Origin: Actinomycetota bacterium
GTDB taxonomy: Bacteria > Actinomycetota > Thermoleophilia > UBA2241
Direction: 5' to 3'
Assembly (NCBI GenBank): GCA_003132645.1
Contig: PKYM01000216.1
Coordinates: 3,606-10,047 of the forward strand
DNA length: 6,442 nt
The notes under the pieces were generated by a model. That model saw only the letters and a list, made by a program, of their open reading frames with translations. It was not told the DNA's origin and ran no database searches. Shown here piece after piece: positions 1-5,830 of this stretch (positions are counted from its first letter, which is position 1; every line of letters starts with the position of its first letter). Both the position numbers and the translations under genes were made by a program.

Positions 1-1014
1 GACCCTGACGGGGTCGTCACCAGCGTCGGCCGGCGCGCCTTCTTCCGCGAGATCGTGGTGATGAACCACGCCGAACGCGTGCTGGCCGCAGTGGCCTCTC
101 AGCGTCAGCCGACGGCGTTCACCGGCGCCTCGCTGCTCTTCCTGCAACAGCTGGTGACTCTCGATCTCCTCCGCAGCCGGGACGAGCTGAGGATGCGCCG
201 GCGCGTACGGCGCGGTCTTCTTCGTGACATCCTGGCCGGCGACGGCACGCCCGACGAGCTGAGGATCCGACTGCAGGCGCAAGGATTCGACGAGGAGAGC
301 GTGTTGCGGATCGTGATCGTCGAACCGGAGTCACCCCAGATGCCGCCCGGACAGGCTCCCGGCACACGGACCACCCGGCGGCTCGGCGGAACGCTGCTGC
401 GCTCTCTCGACGACGTCCTGAGCCAACGGCGGATCCCGTTTTTGAGCTCCTCCATGGGGTCGCTGCTGGTGGTGATCACCGAGCTGCCGGACAGCGGCAC
501 GGCGACTGCGCGGGCCCTGCTTGCCGATCTGCAAGAGGCGGCGACACAGGCCGTCTCTCCCGCCCGAGTCGCGGTCGGGTGTTCGGCTCCCCTGGCCGGA
601 GTCGCGAGCGCTGCGAGAGGCCTGCAGCAGGCTAAGGCCGCGTGCATCGCGGCCCGTCGTGCGCCACATCCGGGCAGCACTGGTATCTTCGAAGAGCTGA
701 GCGGGCACTTGCGACTGCTGGACGGGTTGGATGGGGGATCCCTGGACGATCTCGTCCATCGCACCTTCGCGCCGCTGCTCGACTACGACGCGCGGCACCG
801 AGCCAATCTGTACGAGACCCTCCGTACACTGTTCGAGCATCGTCTGGCGGTCCAGGAGACCGCGGATTCGTTGCACATCCACCGCAACACACTGCAGAAG
901 CGGCTGGCGCACGTGGAGAAGCTCCTCGCGATCGACCTCAGCGACCTCGACGTCATCGTCGACATCCGGCTCGGCCTGCACGCCGCCGAGCTTCTCGGCG
1001 GGCCGCGTCCTTAG
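1..1014 (+). CDS. PucR/CdaR-family transcriptional regulator, C-terminal part (5' end outside window)
   Basis: The reading frame is open from base 1 to the TAG at 1012-1014, giving 337 visible residues; the true start lies upstream. The GTG at 55 is only the first internal start-like codon, because 18 in-frame codons precede it without a stop. The C-terminal region (about bases 805-990) is a clear HTH_30-type helix-turn-helix: a YETLRTLFEH stretch, then QETADSLHIHRNTLQKRL and a VEKLLAIDL segment, the signature of PucR/CdaR regulators. The middle (about bases 200-640) fits the GGDEF-like domain of that family, with an RIVIVE strand and a VGCSAPLAG segment. Family members usually sense a small metabolite through an N-terminal domain not visible here, and they often activate neighbouring catabolic genes. 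It runs in the same direction as the AOR operon 282 bases downstream, so it is the likely local regulator. The ligand cannot be inferred. Confidence 0.88.
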   Translation, partial: DPDGVVTSVGRRAFFREIVVMNHAERVLAAVASQRQPTAFTGASLLFLQQLVTLDLLRSRDELRMRRRVRRGLLRDILAGDGTPDELRIRLQAQGFDEESVLRIVIVEPESPQMPPGQAPGTRTTRRLGGTLLRSLDDVLSQRRIPFLSSSMGSLLVVITELPDSGTATARALLADLQEAATQAVSPARVAVGCSAPLAGVASAARGLQQAKAACIAARRAPHPGSTGIFEELSGHLRLLDGLDGGSLDDLVHRTFAPLLDYDARHRANLYETLRTLFEHRLAVQETADSLHIHRNTLQKRLAHVEKLLAIDLSDLDVIVDIRLGLHAAELLGGPRP

Positions 1015-1035
1015 GCCCCGGGCGACCGCACTTCC

Positions 1036-1131
1036 ATCCTGAACTGACGCGGTCTCTGACCCTGCTGCGTTGACACCGTCTGTGATCCTGCGGTGCGTCG
1101 CCGTCCCCGATCCTGCGGTGCGTCGCCGCGG
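1036..1131 (+). repeat. Quasi-tandem ~25-base repeat array upstream of the AOR operon
   Basis: Two copies of GATCCTGCGGTGCGTCGCCG are identical over 20 bases (1084-1103 and 1109-1128), with a 25-base period. Two more degenerate units precede them. An A(T/C)CCTG core starts at 1036, 1059, 1085 and 1110, giving spacings of 23, 26 and 25. The first two units also share TGACNCNGTCTNTG tails (11 of 14 positions), each containing a GAC-N3-GTC inverted element. Regularly spaced repeats between a regulator gene and its presumed target operon suggest a multi-site operator. That role is inferred; the repeats themselves are read directly. Confidence 0.6.
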
Positions 1132-1141
1132 TGGTGTGCGC

Positions 1142-1172
1142 GCGACCATTCCTTCAACGCAAGAGTGGTCGC
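1142..1172 (+). promoter_or_regulatory. Imperfect inverted repeat, possible operator or leader hairpin
   Basis: GCGACCA at 1142-1148 is exactly complementary to TGGTCGC at 1166-1172. The pairing continues inward to CTT (1152-1154) against AAG (1161-1163) with a few mismatched or bulged bases, leaving a CAACGC loop. It lies between the repeat array and the first gene. It could be a dimeric protein-binding site or an RNA hairpin in the 5' leader; the sequence alone does not separate these. Confidence 0.4.
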
Positions 1173-1239
1173 CGGACGACTCGACTCCTGACCCGACCGG
1201 CCACATCCTTCGGTGACACAGCTCGTCGCCACAAGCAGG

Positions 1240-1269
1240 AGTCGCACACGACCGACCGTGTCGGCGACT
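1240..1269 (+). promoter_or_regulatory. Bulged stem-loop in the leader, just upstream of the ribosome-binding site
   Basis: AGTCGC (1240-1245) pairs with GCGACT (1264-1269), and ACACG (1246-1250) pairs with CGTGT (1257-1261). This gives 11 base pairs with a two-base CG bulge on the 3' side and an ACCGAC loop. It ends 14 bases before the Shine-Dalgarno of the first AOR operon gene. Such a position is typical of leader RNA elements that affect translation or mRNA stability. I do not recognise it as a named riboswitch class. Confidence 0.4.
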
Positions 1270-1283
1270 GCGCTCCATCCCAC

Positions 1284-1294
1284 AGAGGAGGAGG
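1284..1294 (+). promoter_or_regulatory. Strong ribosome-binding site for the polyferredoxin gene
   Basis: AGAGGAGGAGG lies just upstream of the ATG at 1297, with GGAGG-type cores at suitable spacing. It decides the start codon. A longer in-frame opening from a GTG at 1213 has no comparable Shine-Dalgarno, and its extra 28 residues do not resemble a ferredoxin. Confidence 0.75.
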
Positions 1295-1296
1295 CC

Positions 1297-1779
1297 ATGG
1301 CCAAAGTACTGATGATCCACCCGGACAAGTGCACCGGGTGCCGCAACTGCGAACTGGCGTGCTCGTTCGAGCACGAAGGCCAGTTCCGCCCGGGAGCCTC
1401 GCGTGTGCAGGCGTACACCTGGGAGCGCGAAGGCATGTCGGTGCCGATGATGTGCCAGCAGTGCGACGACGCGGCCTGCGTCACGGTCTGCCCTACCGGC
1501 GCCATGCACCGCAGCACCACGAGGGCGAACCTGGTGGACTGGGACGAGAGCACCTGCATCCGCTGCAAGATGTGCACCATCGCCTGTCCCTTCGGCAACG
1601 CGCGCTACGACGCCGCCTCGAGTGCCATCTTCAAGTGCGACACCTGCCAGGGCGCGCCCGAGTGCGTGGCGTTCTGCCCCAACGGGGCGCTCGAGTTCGT
1701 GGATGACGAGCAGCAGGTACGCTCGCGCAAGAAGGCCTACGCGGCGAAGTTCAAGGAAGCCTTCCAGGAGGTGAGCTGA
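1297..1779 (+). CDS. aorA: Polyferredoxin electron-transfer subunit of aldehyde oxidoreductase, four [4Fe-4S] clusters
   Basis: This 160-residue protein has 16 cysteines in four ferredoxin motifs: C12/C15/C18/C22, C53/C56/C61/C65, C87/C90/C93/C97 and C114/C117/C123/C127. The last three end in the CP typical of [4Fe-4S] ferredoxins. It has the layout of the DmsB/HycB/CooF-type four-cluster subunits. There is no signal peptide or membrane segment, so a cytoplasmic location is expected. The stop is separated by one base from the ATG of the AOR catalytic gene, so the two are surely co-translated and probably form a complex. Inferred role: relaying electrons between the pterin enzyme and the FAD subunit encoded two genes on. 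The symbol follows the A. aromaticum usage, where AorA is the ferredoxin-like subunit; other nomenclatures use aor for the catalytic gene. The C-terminus is a charged tail (about residues 138-160) without cysteines. Confidence 0.9.
   Translation: MAKVLMIHPDKCTGCRNCELACSFEHEGQFRPGASRVQAYTWEREGMSVPMMCQQCDDAACVTVCPTGAMHRSTTRANLVDWDESTCIRCKMCTIACPFGNARYDAASSAIFKCDTCQGAPECVAFCPNGALEFVDDEQQVRSRKKAYAAKFKEAFQEVS
1766..1774 (+). promoter_or_regulatory. Near-perfect Shine-Dalgarno for the AOR catalytic gene
   Basis: AGGAGGTGA lies inside the last codons of the polyferredoxin gene, six bases before the ATG at 1781. It is a full-length match to the usual 16S anti-Shine-Dalgarno. This implies strong initiation of the catalytic subunit, independent of simple read-through from the gene ahead. 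Confidence 0.75.
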
Positions 1780-1780
1780 G

Positions 1781-3583
1781 ATGTTCGGCTGGACCGGCAC
1801 CATCCTGCGCGTCGACCTCACCAAGGGCGAGGTCACCCGTGAGGCCACCGATCCCCAGCTCGCGCGTGACTACCTCGGGGCCCGCGGCCTCGGTGGCCAC
1901 ATCGTGAGCACCGAGGTCGACCCCACCACGGACGCTCTCGGTCCGGACAACAAGATCGTGTTCGCGCCCGGGCCACTGACCGGCACGTTCGCGCCGGCGG
2001 CCGGACGCTTCAACGTCGTCACCAAGGGCCCGCTGAACGGCGTGCTCGCCGCCTCCAACTCCGGCGGCACCTTCGGCCCGGAGCTCAAGTACGCGGGCTA
2101 CGACGCGCTCGTCATCGAGGGCAAGGCCGCCAAGCCCGTCTACCTGTGGATCAGGGATCACGAGGTCGAGATCCGCGACGCGGCCGCCGTCTGGGGACAC
2201 AACACGCCCGATACGACCGACCTCGTGCGCGCCGAGACCGACGAGGACGCCAAGGTCTCGTGCATCGGGCCCGCCGGAGAGCATCTTTCGCTCATCTCCA
2301 ACATCATGAACGAGATGCACCGGGCGGCCGGCCGCACCGGCGTCGGCGCGGTGATGGGCGCCAAGAACCTCAAGGCCGTCGCCGTGTTCGGCAGCGGCCC
2401 CGTCAAGGTGGCCGACCCCGAGGGCTTCAAGGCGGCCGTGATGAAGGCGCGCCAGATGATCCAGGCGCACCCGGTCGGCGGCACGGGCCTCAAGGCCTAC
2501 GGCACCGACGTGCTCGTCAACATCTTGAACCAGACGGGCGCCTTGCCGACGCGCAACTACCAGGATGGCTACTTCCCCACCGCCGACAAGACCGGCGGCG
2601 AGTCGCTGGCCGCCAAGCAACTGGTCCGGCCGAAGGGCTGTTTCAGCTGCATCATCTCCTGCGGCCGCGTGTCCAAGGTCGACAACCCGGCTTACGCCGG
2701 CTACGGCGAAGGCCCCGAGTATGAGAGCGCCTGGTCGTTCGGCGCCGACTGCGGCATCGACGACCTCGACGCCATCACCAAGGCCAACTTCCTCTGCAAC
2801 GAGTACGGCCTCGACACCATCTCGCTGGGCTCGACCATCGCTTGCGCCATGGAGCTCTTCGAGCGCGGCATCATCACCACCAAGGACACCGACGGCGTAG
2901 ACCTGCACTTCGGCAACACGGCCGCCATGGTCGAGATGGTCCGCAAGGCGGGCGAAGGCGAGGGCTTCGGCGTCAAGCTGGCGCAGGGGTCGTACCGGCT
3001 TGCCGAAAGCTACGGGCATCCGGAGTTCTCGATGACCGTCAAAAAGCAGGAGATGCCGGCCTACGACCCGCGCGGCGTGCAGGGCATCGGCTTGAACTAC
3101 GCCACCGGCAATCGCGGCGGCTGCCACGTGCGCGGCTACACCATCGCCATCGAGGTGCTGCAGAACGGCGCCGTCATGGACCCGCACGTGACCGAGGGCA
3201 AGGCCGGGCTCGACATCACCTTCCAGGACCTCACGGCGGCGCTGGACTCCAGCGGGGCCTGCCTGTTTGCGACCTTCGGGATCGGCGGCGCCGAGCTGAC
3301 CGAGATGCTGGCGGCGCTCACCGGCCTTGACTACACGCTCGACGAGTTCATGCTCATCGGCGCGCGGATCTGGAACCAGGAGCGGCTCTGGAACCTCAAA
3401 GCCGGCTTCACCAAGGCGGACGACACACTGCCCGAGCGCCTGCTCACCGAGCCGATCAAGACCGGCCCGTCCAAGGGCGAGGTGAACCACCTCGACCAGA
3501 TGCTGCCCGAGTACTACGGGCTGCGCGGCTGGGACGAGGACGGCGTGCCGACCAAGGCCAAGCTCAAGGAACTGACCCTCTAG
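1781..3583 (+). CDS. aorB: Tungsten/molybdenum-pterin aldehyde oxidoreductase, catalytic subunit
   Basis: This 600-residue protein is about the length of P. furiosus AOR (roughly 605) and is recognisable end to end. AOR-family enzymes interconvert aldehydes and carboxylates at a bis-pterin W (or Mo) centre. The N-terminal pterin-binding domain opens with GWTGTILRVDLTKGEV and contains R76 and N93. An RAAGRTGVGA segment lies at 181-190. The [4Fe-4S] ligands are C287, C290, C294 and C494, the last in an SSGACLFA context. GPEYES places E313 at the active site, GLDTIS lies at 343-348, and GNRGGCH ends at H449. These positions fall at or within a residue or two of those I recall for the P. furiosus enzyme, so the active site looks intact. 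There is no signal peptide. Substrate range and metal choice cannot be read from the sequence. The neighbours indicate an NADH-linked AorABC-type complex. Confidence 0.95.
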   Translation: MFGWTGTILRVDLTKGEVTREATDPQLARDYLGARGLGGHIVSTEVDPTTDALGPDNKIVFAPGPLTGTFAPAAGRFNVVTKGPLNGVLAASNSGGTFGPELKYAGYDALVIEGKAAKPVYLWIRDHEVEIRDAAAVWGHNTPDTTDLVRAETDEDAKVSCIGPAGEHLSLISNIMNEMHRAAGRTGVGAVMGAKNLKAVAVFGSGPVKVADPEGFKAAVMKARQMIQAHPVGGTGLKAYGTDVLVNILNQTGALPTRNYQDGYFPTADKTGGESLAAKQLVRPKGCFSCIISCGRVSKVDNPAYAGYGEGPEYESAWSFGADCGIDDLDAITKANFLCNEYGLDTISLGSTIACAMELFERGIITTKDTDGVDLHFGNTAAMVEMVRKAGEGEGFGVKLAQGSYRLAESYGHPEFSMTVKKQEMPAYDPRGVQGIGLNYATGNRGGCHVRGYTIAIEVLQNGAVMDPHVTEGKAGLDITFQDLTAALDSSGACLFATFGIGGAELTEMLAALTGLDYTLDEFMLIGARIWNQERLWNLKAGFTKADDTLPERLLTEPIKTGPSKGEVNHLDQMLPEYYGLRGWDEDGVPTKAKLKELTL

Positions 3584-3597
3584 TGAGCGACTTCGTC

Positions 3598-3627
3598 GGC
3601 GCCGGGCGGCACGAGCCGCCCGGCGCC
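3598..3627 (+). terminator. Perfect 13-bp GC hairpin between the AOR and moaD-like genes (attenuator or mRNA stabiliser)
   Basis: GGCGCCGGGCGGC (3598-3610) and GCCGCCCGGCGCC (3615-3627) are exact reverse complements around an ACGA loop. The stem begins 14 bases after the AOR stop codon and ends 21 bases before the moaD-like ATG. No T-tract follows, so it is not a classical intrinsic terminator. Such a stable stem could protect the 3' end of an aorAB message or reduce expression of the two genes behind it. The function is inferred; the pairing is read directly. Confidence 0.6.
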
Positions 3628-3648
3628 TCGCCTCGCGGAGCCCGCGGC

Positions 3649-3921
3649 ATGACGGTCAAGTACTTCGCGACCATCAGGACCTACACGGGCGAGACGGGGC
3701 GCCACCTCGACGACGCGCCGGCCGACCTGCGCGAACTGCTCACGACGCTCGCGGGTCGCTACGGCACGTCGTTTCGGCGAGCCGTATTTTCGGGCGGCGA
3801 GCTCAGCGGCGAGATCATCATCCTCGTCAACGGGCGCAATGTGCGCTACCTGCAGGGGCTCGACACGCCGCTCGCGGCGGACGACGAAGTCTCGATCTTC
3901 CCGATGGTGGCGGGCGGCTGA
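3649..3921 (+). CDS. MoaD/ThiS-family sulfur-carrier protein
   Basis: This 90-residue protein has the ubiquitin-like fold signature of MoaD: a TVKYFATIR first strand, a central LRELLTTLAGRYG helix, an IIILVNGRNV strand, then LAADDEVSIFPMVAGG. It ends in the required Gly-Gly, which MoeB-type enzymes adenylate so that it can carry thiocarboxylate sulfur to molybdopterin synthase. I chose the ATG at 3649 because GGAG at 3637-3640 sits eight bases ahead and the protein then begins right at the first strand. An in-frame GTG at 3583 overlaps the AOR stop codon and would add 22 residues encoded across the hairpin; it has only a distant AAGGA. No other cofactor gene is in the window, so this copy is probably dedicated to the W/Mo-pterin of the AOR. 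A non-cofactor ThiS-like role cannot be excluded. Confidence 0.85.
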   Translation: MTVKYFATIRTYTGETGRHLDDAPADLRELLTTLAGRYGTSFRRAVFSGGELSGEIIILVNGRNVRYLQGLDTPLAADDEVSIFPMVAGG

Positions 3922-3924
3922 CGA

Positions 3925-3987
3925 ATGGCGCGAGTCTCGATGACGAGTGCAGCGATGCATGGGCTTCGGCACGGAGGCGGAAAGTGA
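3925..3987 (+). other. Possible 20-codon coupling ORF between the moaD-like and FAD genes
   Basis: An ATG at 3925 opens a 20-residue frame whose TGA stop (3985-3987) overlaps the GTG start of the next gene as GTGA. It fills nearly the whole gap between the two genes and contains that gene's Shine-Dalgarno. No clear ribosome-binding site precedes it, and the peptide has no recognisable features. It may couple translation of the FAD subunit to ribosomes leaving the moaD-like gene, or be chance. Confidence 0.2.
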
Positions 3988-5246
3988 TATCTGAACGTAT
4001 CCTGATCCTCGGCAACAGCGCCGCTGCGATCGCCGCCGTGAATGCGATCCGCGCCCGCGGCGGCAAGCAGGCCATCGCCATGGTCTCCAATGAGCCGTGC
4101 ACCGCCTACTCGCCGGTGCTGACCACCTACTACCTGCGCGGGGAGATCCCGGAATCGGCTCTCTACTTCTGCGACATCGGCTACTACCGCGAGCACGACG
4201 TCTCCTGTCACTTCGGCACGGCCGTCATCGCCCTCGATGCCGCCGCCCAGCGCGTGACCCTCGACGACGGCACGCGGCTCGACTACGACAAGCTGCTGAT
4301 CGCCACCGGAGCCTCGGCGAAGCGCGTCACGGGCCTCGACCCGGAGATCGCCGCCGAGGTCCGCTACCTGCGCACCGTCGCCGATGCGCGCCGCATCCGC
4401 GAGGCGGCCTTGGGCGCCAAGCACATCGTCATGATGGGCGGCGGTCTGGTCAGCCTGCAGGTGGCCGGCGCCGTCGCCCGTCCCGACCTGAAGGTGACCT
4501 GCGTGGTGGCCTCTCGCCAGATCCTTTCGCAGAACGTCGACGCGACCTGCGCCGCCCTGGTGTGCGGCCACGTCGAGCGCTCCGCGAACATCGAGGTCCT
4601 GTTCGGCGCCTCGGTCGCCGAGATCACGAGGTCGGGCGGAGGGTACCGGGTCTGCCTCGACTCCGGCGCGGAGCTCCAGGCCGACGTGCTCGCCGCCGGA
4701 AAGGGCGTCAGCCCCAACATCGAGTTCGTCGACCGCGCGCAGATCGCCGTCGACCAGGGCATCCTGGTCGACGAGCACTTGCGCACCACCTTCGGGAACG
4801 TTTGGGCCGCCGGCGACGTGGCCCAGGGCCGCAACCGCGTGAGCGGCGAGGTCGAGCTCGTCGCCAACTGGATCGACGCCTGCGAGCAAGGCACCGCCGC
4901 CGGCGCCAACATGGCCGGCGAGGCGCTGGCCTTCCCGGGTTCGGTGGCCGAGAACATCACCACTCTTTTCGGGGTGCAGGTGGCCGCCCTCGGCATCACC
5001 AGGAGCCGCGAGGGCGACGGCCTGCGCGAGGTCACCTACCTCGATGAGGCTCGCGGCGTGTATCGCAGGCTGCTGTTGCGCGGCGAGGTCATGGTCGGCG
5101 CCACGCTGCTGCGCGACGTCGCGGACGTCGGGGTGCTGCGCGGCGCCATCGCCGCCGGCAGAGAGCCGTGGCCGTCCGCCAAGGCGGCGGCGAAAGGCCA
5201 CGTCAGGTACACGGGGCTGTTCAAGGCCGCTTTGACGGGCCGTTGA
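3984..5246 (+). CDS. aorC: FAD-dependent pyridine-nucleotide oxidoreductase, probable NAD(H)-reacting AOR subunit
   Basis: This 420-residue flavoprotein belongs to the two-dinucleotide-binding-domain (Pyr_redox_2) family, close to rubredoxin/ferredoxin reductase and NirB-like N-terminal domains. The first FAD motif is ILILGNSAAA (residues 6-15), with E37 at the end of the second strand. An LLIATGASAKR motif spans 104-114. The NAD(H)-binding glycines are at 152-154 in IVMMGGGLVSLQ. The second FAD motif is VWAAGDVAQ (273-281), followed by NWIDACEQGTAAGANMAG at 295-312. No CxxxxC redox disulfide is visible near the FAD motif, which argues against a glutathione- or lipoamide-type reductase. GGAGG at 3973-3977 supports the GTG start at 3984. 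Its place in the operon suggests it links the polyferredoxin to NAD(H), as AorC does in A. aromaticum; that symbol is assigned by analogy. It is cytoplasmic, with no signal peptide. Confidence 0.88.
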   Translation: MISERILILGNSAAAIAAVNAIRARGGKQAIAMVSNEPCTAYSPVLTTYYLRGEIPESALYFCDIGYYREHDVSCHFGTAVIALDAAAQRVTLDDGTRLDYDKLLIATGASAKRVTGLDPEIAAEVRYLRTVADARRIREAALGAKHIVMMGGGLVSLQVAGAVARPDLKVTCVVASRQILSQNVDATCAALVCGHVERSANIEVLFGASVAEITRSGGGYRVCLDSGAELQADVLAAGKGVSPNIEFVDRAQIAVDQGILVDEHLRTTFGNVWAAGDVAQGRNRVSGEVELVANWIDACEQGTAAGANMAGEALAFPGSVAENITTLFGVQVAALGITRSREGDGLREVTYLDEARGVYRRLLLRGEVMVGATLLRDVADVGVLRGAIAAGREPWPSAKAAAKGHVRYTGLFKAALTGR

Positions 5247-5315
5247 TACGAGCGCGCAAGCGATCTCGATGGCAACCGTCCTCTACACGAGCGTGAAGAT
5301 GTTGACGACCGGGCA

Positions 5316-5330
5316 TCTGTGATCGTGCGG
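5316..5330 (+). repeat. Near-copy of the leader repeat motif downstream of the operon
   Basis: TCTGTGATCGTGCGG here matches TCTGTGATCCTGCGG at 1079-1093 in 14 of 15 positions. Both are preceded by GTTGAC (5301-5306 and 1069-1074), at distances of nine and four bases. It lies in the 137-base gap ahead of the DUF1801 gene, which otherwise shows only a NotI-like palindrome at 5326-5335 and no convincing promoter or terminator. A shared binding site is possible. Confidence 0.35.
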
Positions 5331-5383
5331 CCGCAGGACTAAGACTTACGCGAACGGCAGCCCGCGACAAGCAGGTGCATGAG

Positions 5384-5782
5384 ATGGCCAACAGGTCGAC
5401 TGCCGGCTCCATCGACGAGTACATAGCGGGATTCCCCTCTGGGACGCAGAAGGCGCTGAAAGAGTTGCGAGCGCTCATCAAAGCGTCAGCGCCCGACGCC
5501 ACAGAGACGATCAGCTACGCGATCCCCACGTTCGACTTGAACGGGCATCTGGTGCACTTCGCGGGTTACGAGAGGCACATCGGGTTCTATCCGACGGGGA
5601 GGGGGATCGAGGCGTTCAAGGAAGAACTGAAGCCCTACAAGAGTGGGAAGGGCTCGGTGCAGTTCCCCCTTGGCCGGCCGATGCCCACCGGCCTGATCCG
5701 GCGGATCGTCGAATTCAGAGTCGAAGAGAACACCGGCAAGGCCTGGAACCAGGCGCCGGGTCACCCAGGCCGGGCGTTCTAG
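5384..5782 (+). CDS. DUF1801 / YdhG-like small protein
   Basis: This is a 132-residue protein of the DUF1801 family, whose B. subtilis member YdhG (Fra) has been described as a frataxin-like iron chaperone. Visible family features are SIDEYIAGFP at the N-terminus, a helix KALKELRALIKASAP, then ETISYAIPTF, the GHLVHFAGYERHIGFYPTG core, and KGSVQFPLGRPMP followed by LIRRIVEFRVEEN. I chose the ATG at 5384 because AGGTG at 5373-5377 sits six bases ahead; an in-frame GTG at 5375 would add only three residues. It starts 137 bases after the FAD gene, so it is probably a separate transcription unit. A role in iron handling for the Fe-S-rich operon upstream would be speculative. Its base use looks less GC-rich than the AOR genes. 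Confidence 0.85.
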   Translation: MANRSTAGSIDEYIAGFPSGTQKALKELRALIKASAPDATETISYAIPTFDLNGHLVHFAGYERHIGFYPTGRGIEAFKEELKPYKSGKGSVQFPLGRPMPTGLIRRIVEFRVEENTGKAWNQAPGHPGRAF

Positions 5783-5830
5783 GCTCGAGCAGCGCTCGCC
5801 GCTCGCGGATGAAGCTGTCCCCGGTCGCCT

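Noticed and set aside
983..1001. CCGCCGAG-CTT-CTCGGCGG hairpin as a terminator for the regulator gene
   Set aside because: The 8-bp stem is perfect, but it lies within the last codons of the gene (A-E-L-L-G-G) and no T-tract follows. In DNA this GC-rich it is easily a by-product of coding.
1070..1098. TTGACA at 1070-1075 as a -35 promoter element
   Set aside because: The hexamer is a perfect match, but at 16-18 bases downstream there is only GC-rich sequence with no -10-like element. It also lies within the repeat unit, so it is not listed as a promoter.
1213..1296. Extended N-terminus of the polyferredoxin from a GTG at 1213
   Set aside because: The extra 28 residues have no ferredoxin character, no Shine-Dalgarno precedes the GTG, and the ATG at 1297 has a very strong one. 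The stretch also encodes the leader stem-loop.
331..1848. Long minus-strand open frame across the regulator and leader (505 codons)
   Set aside because: It overlaps well-supported + strand genes. Its translation is Arg/Val/Ala-rich without recognisable domains, as expected for a shadow frame in GC-rich DNA.
1751..3490. Long minus-strand open frame opposite the AOR gene (579 codons)
   Set aside because: It is a shadow of a confidently identified AOR gene, and its His/Ala/Gly/Val-rich translation resembles no protein family.
3846..5201. Long minus-strand open frame opposite the FAD gene (451 codons)
   Set aside because: It is an antisense shadow of a clear FAD/NAD oxidoreductase, with biased composition and no motifs.
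5326..5335. TGCGGCCGCA palindrome as an operator
   Set aside because: A ten-base GC palindrome containing a NotI site is unremarkable in DNA of this composition and has no partner site.
5786..5798. CGAGC-AGC-GCTCG between the convergent genes as a bidirectional terminator
   Set aside because: Only five base pairs, with no T-tract on either side; too weak to call.
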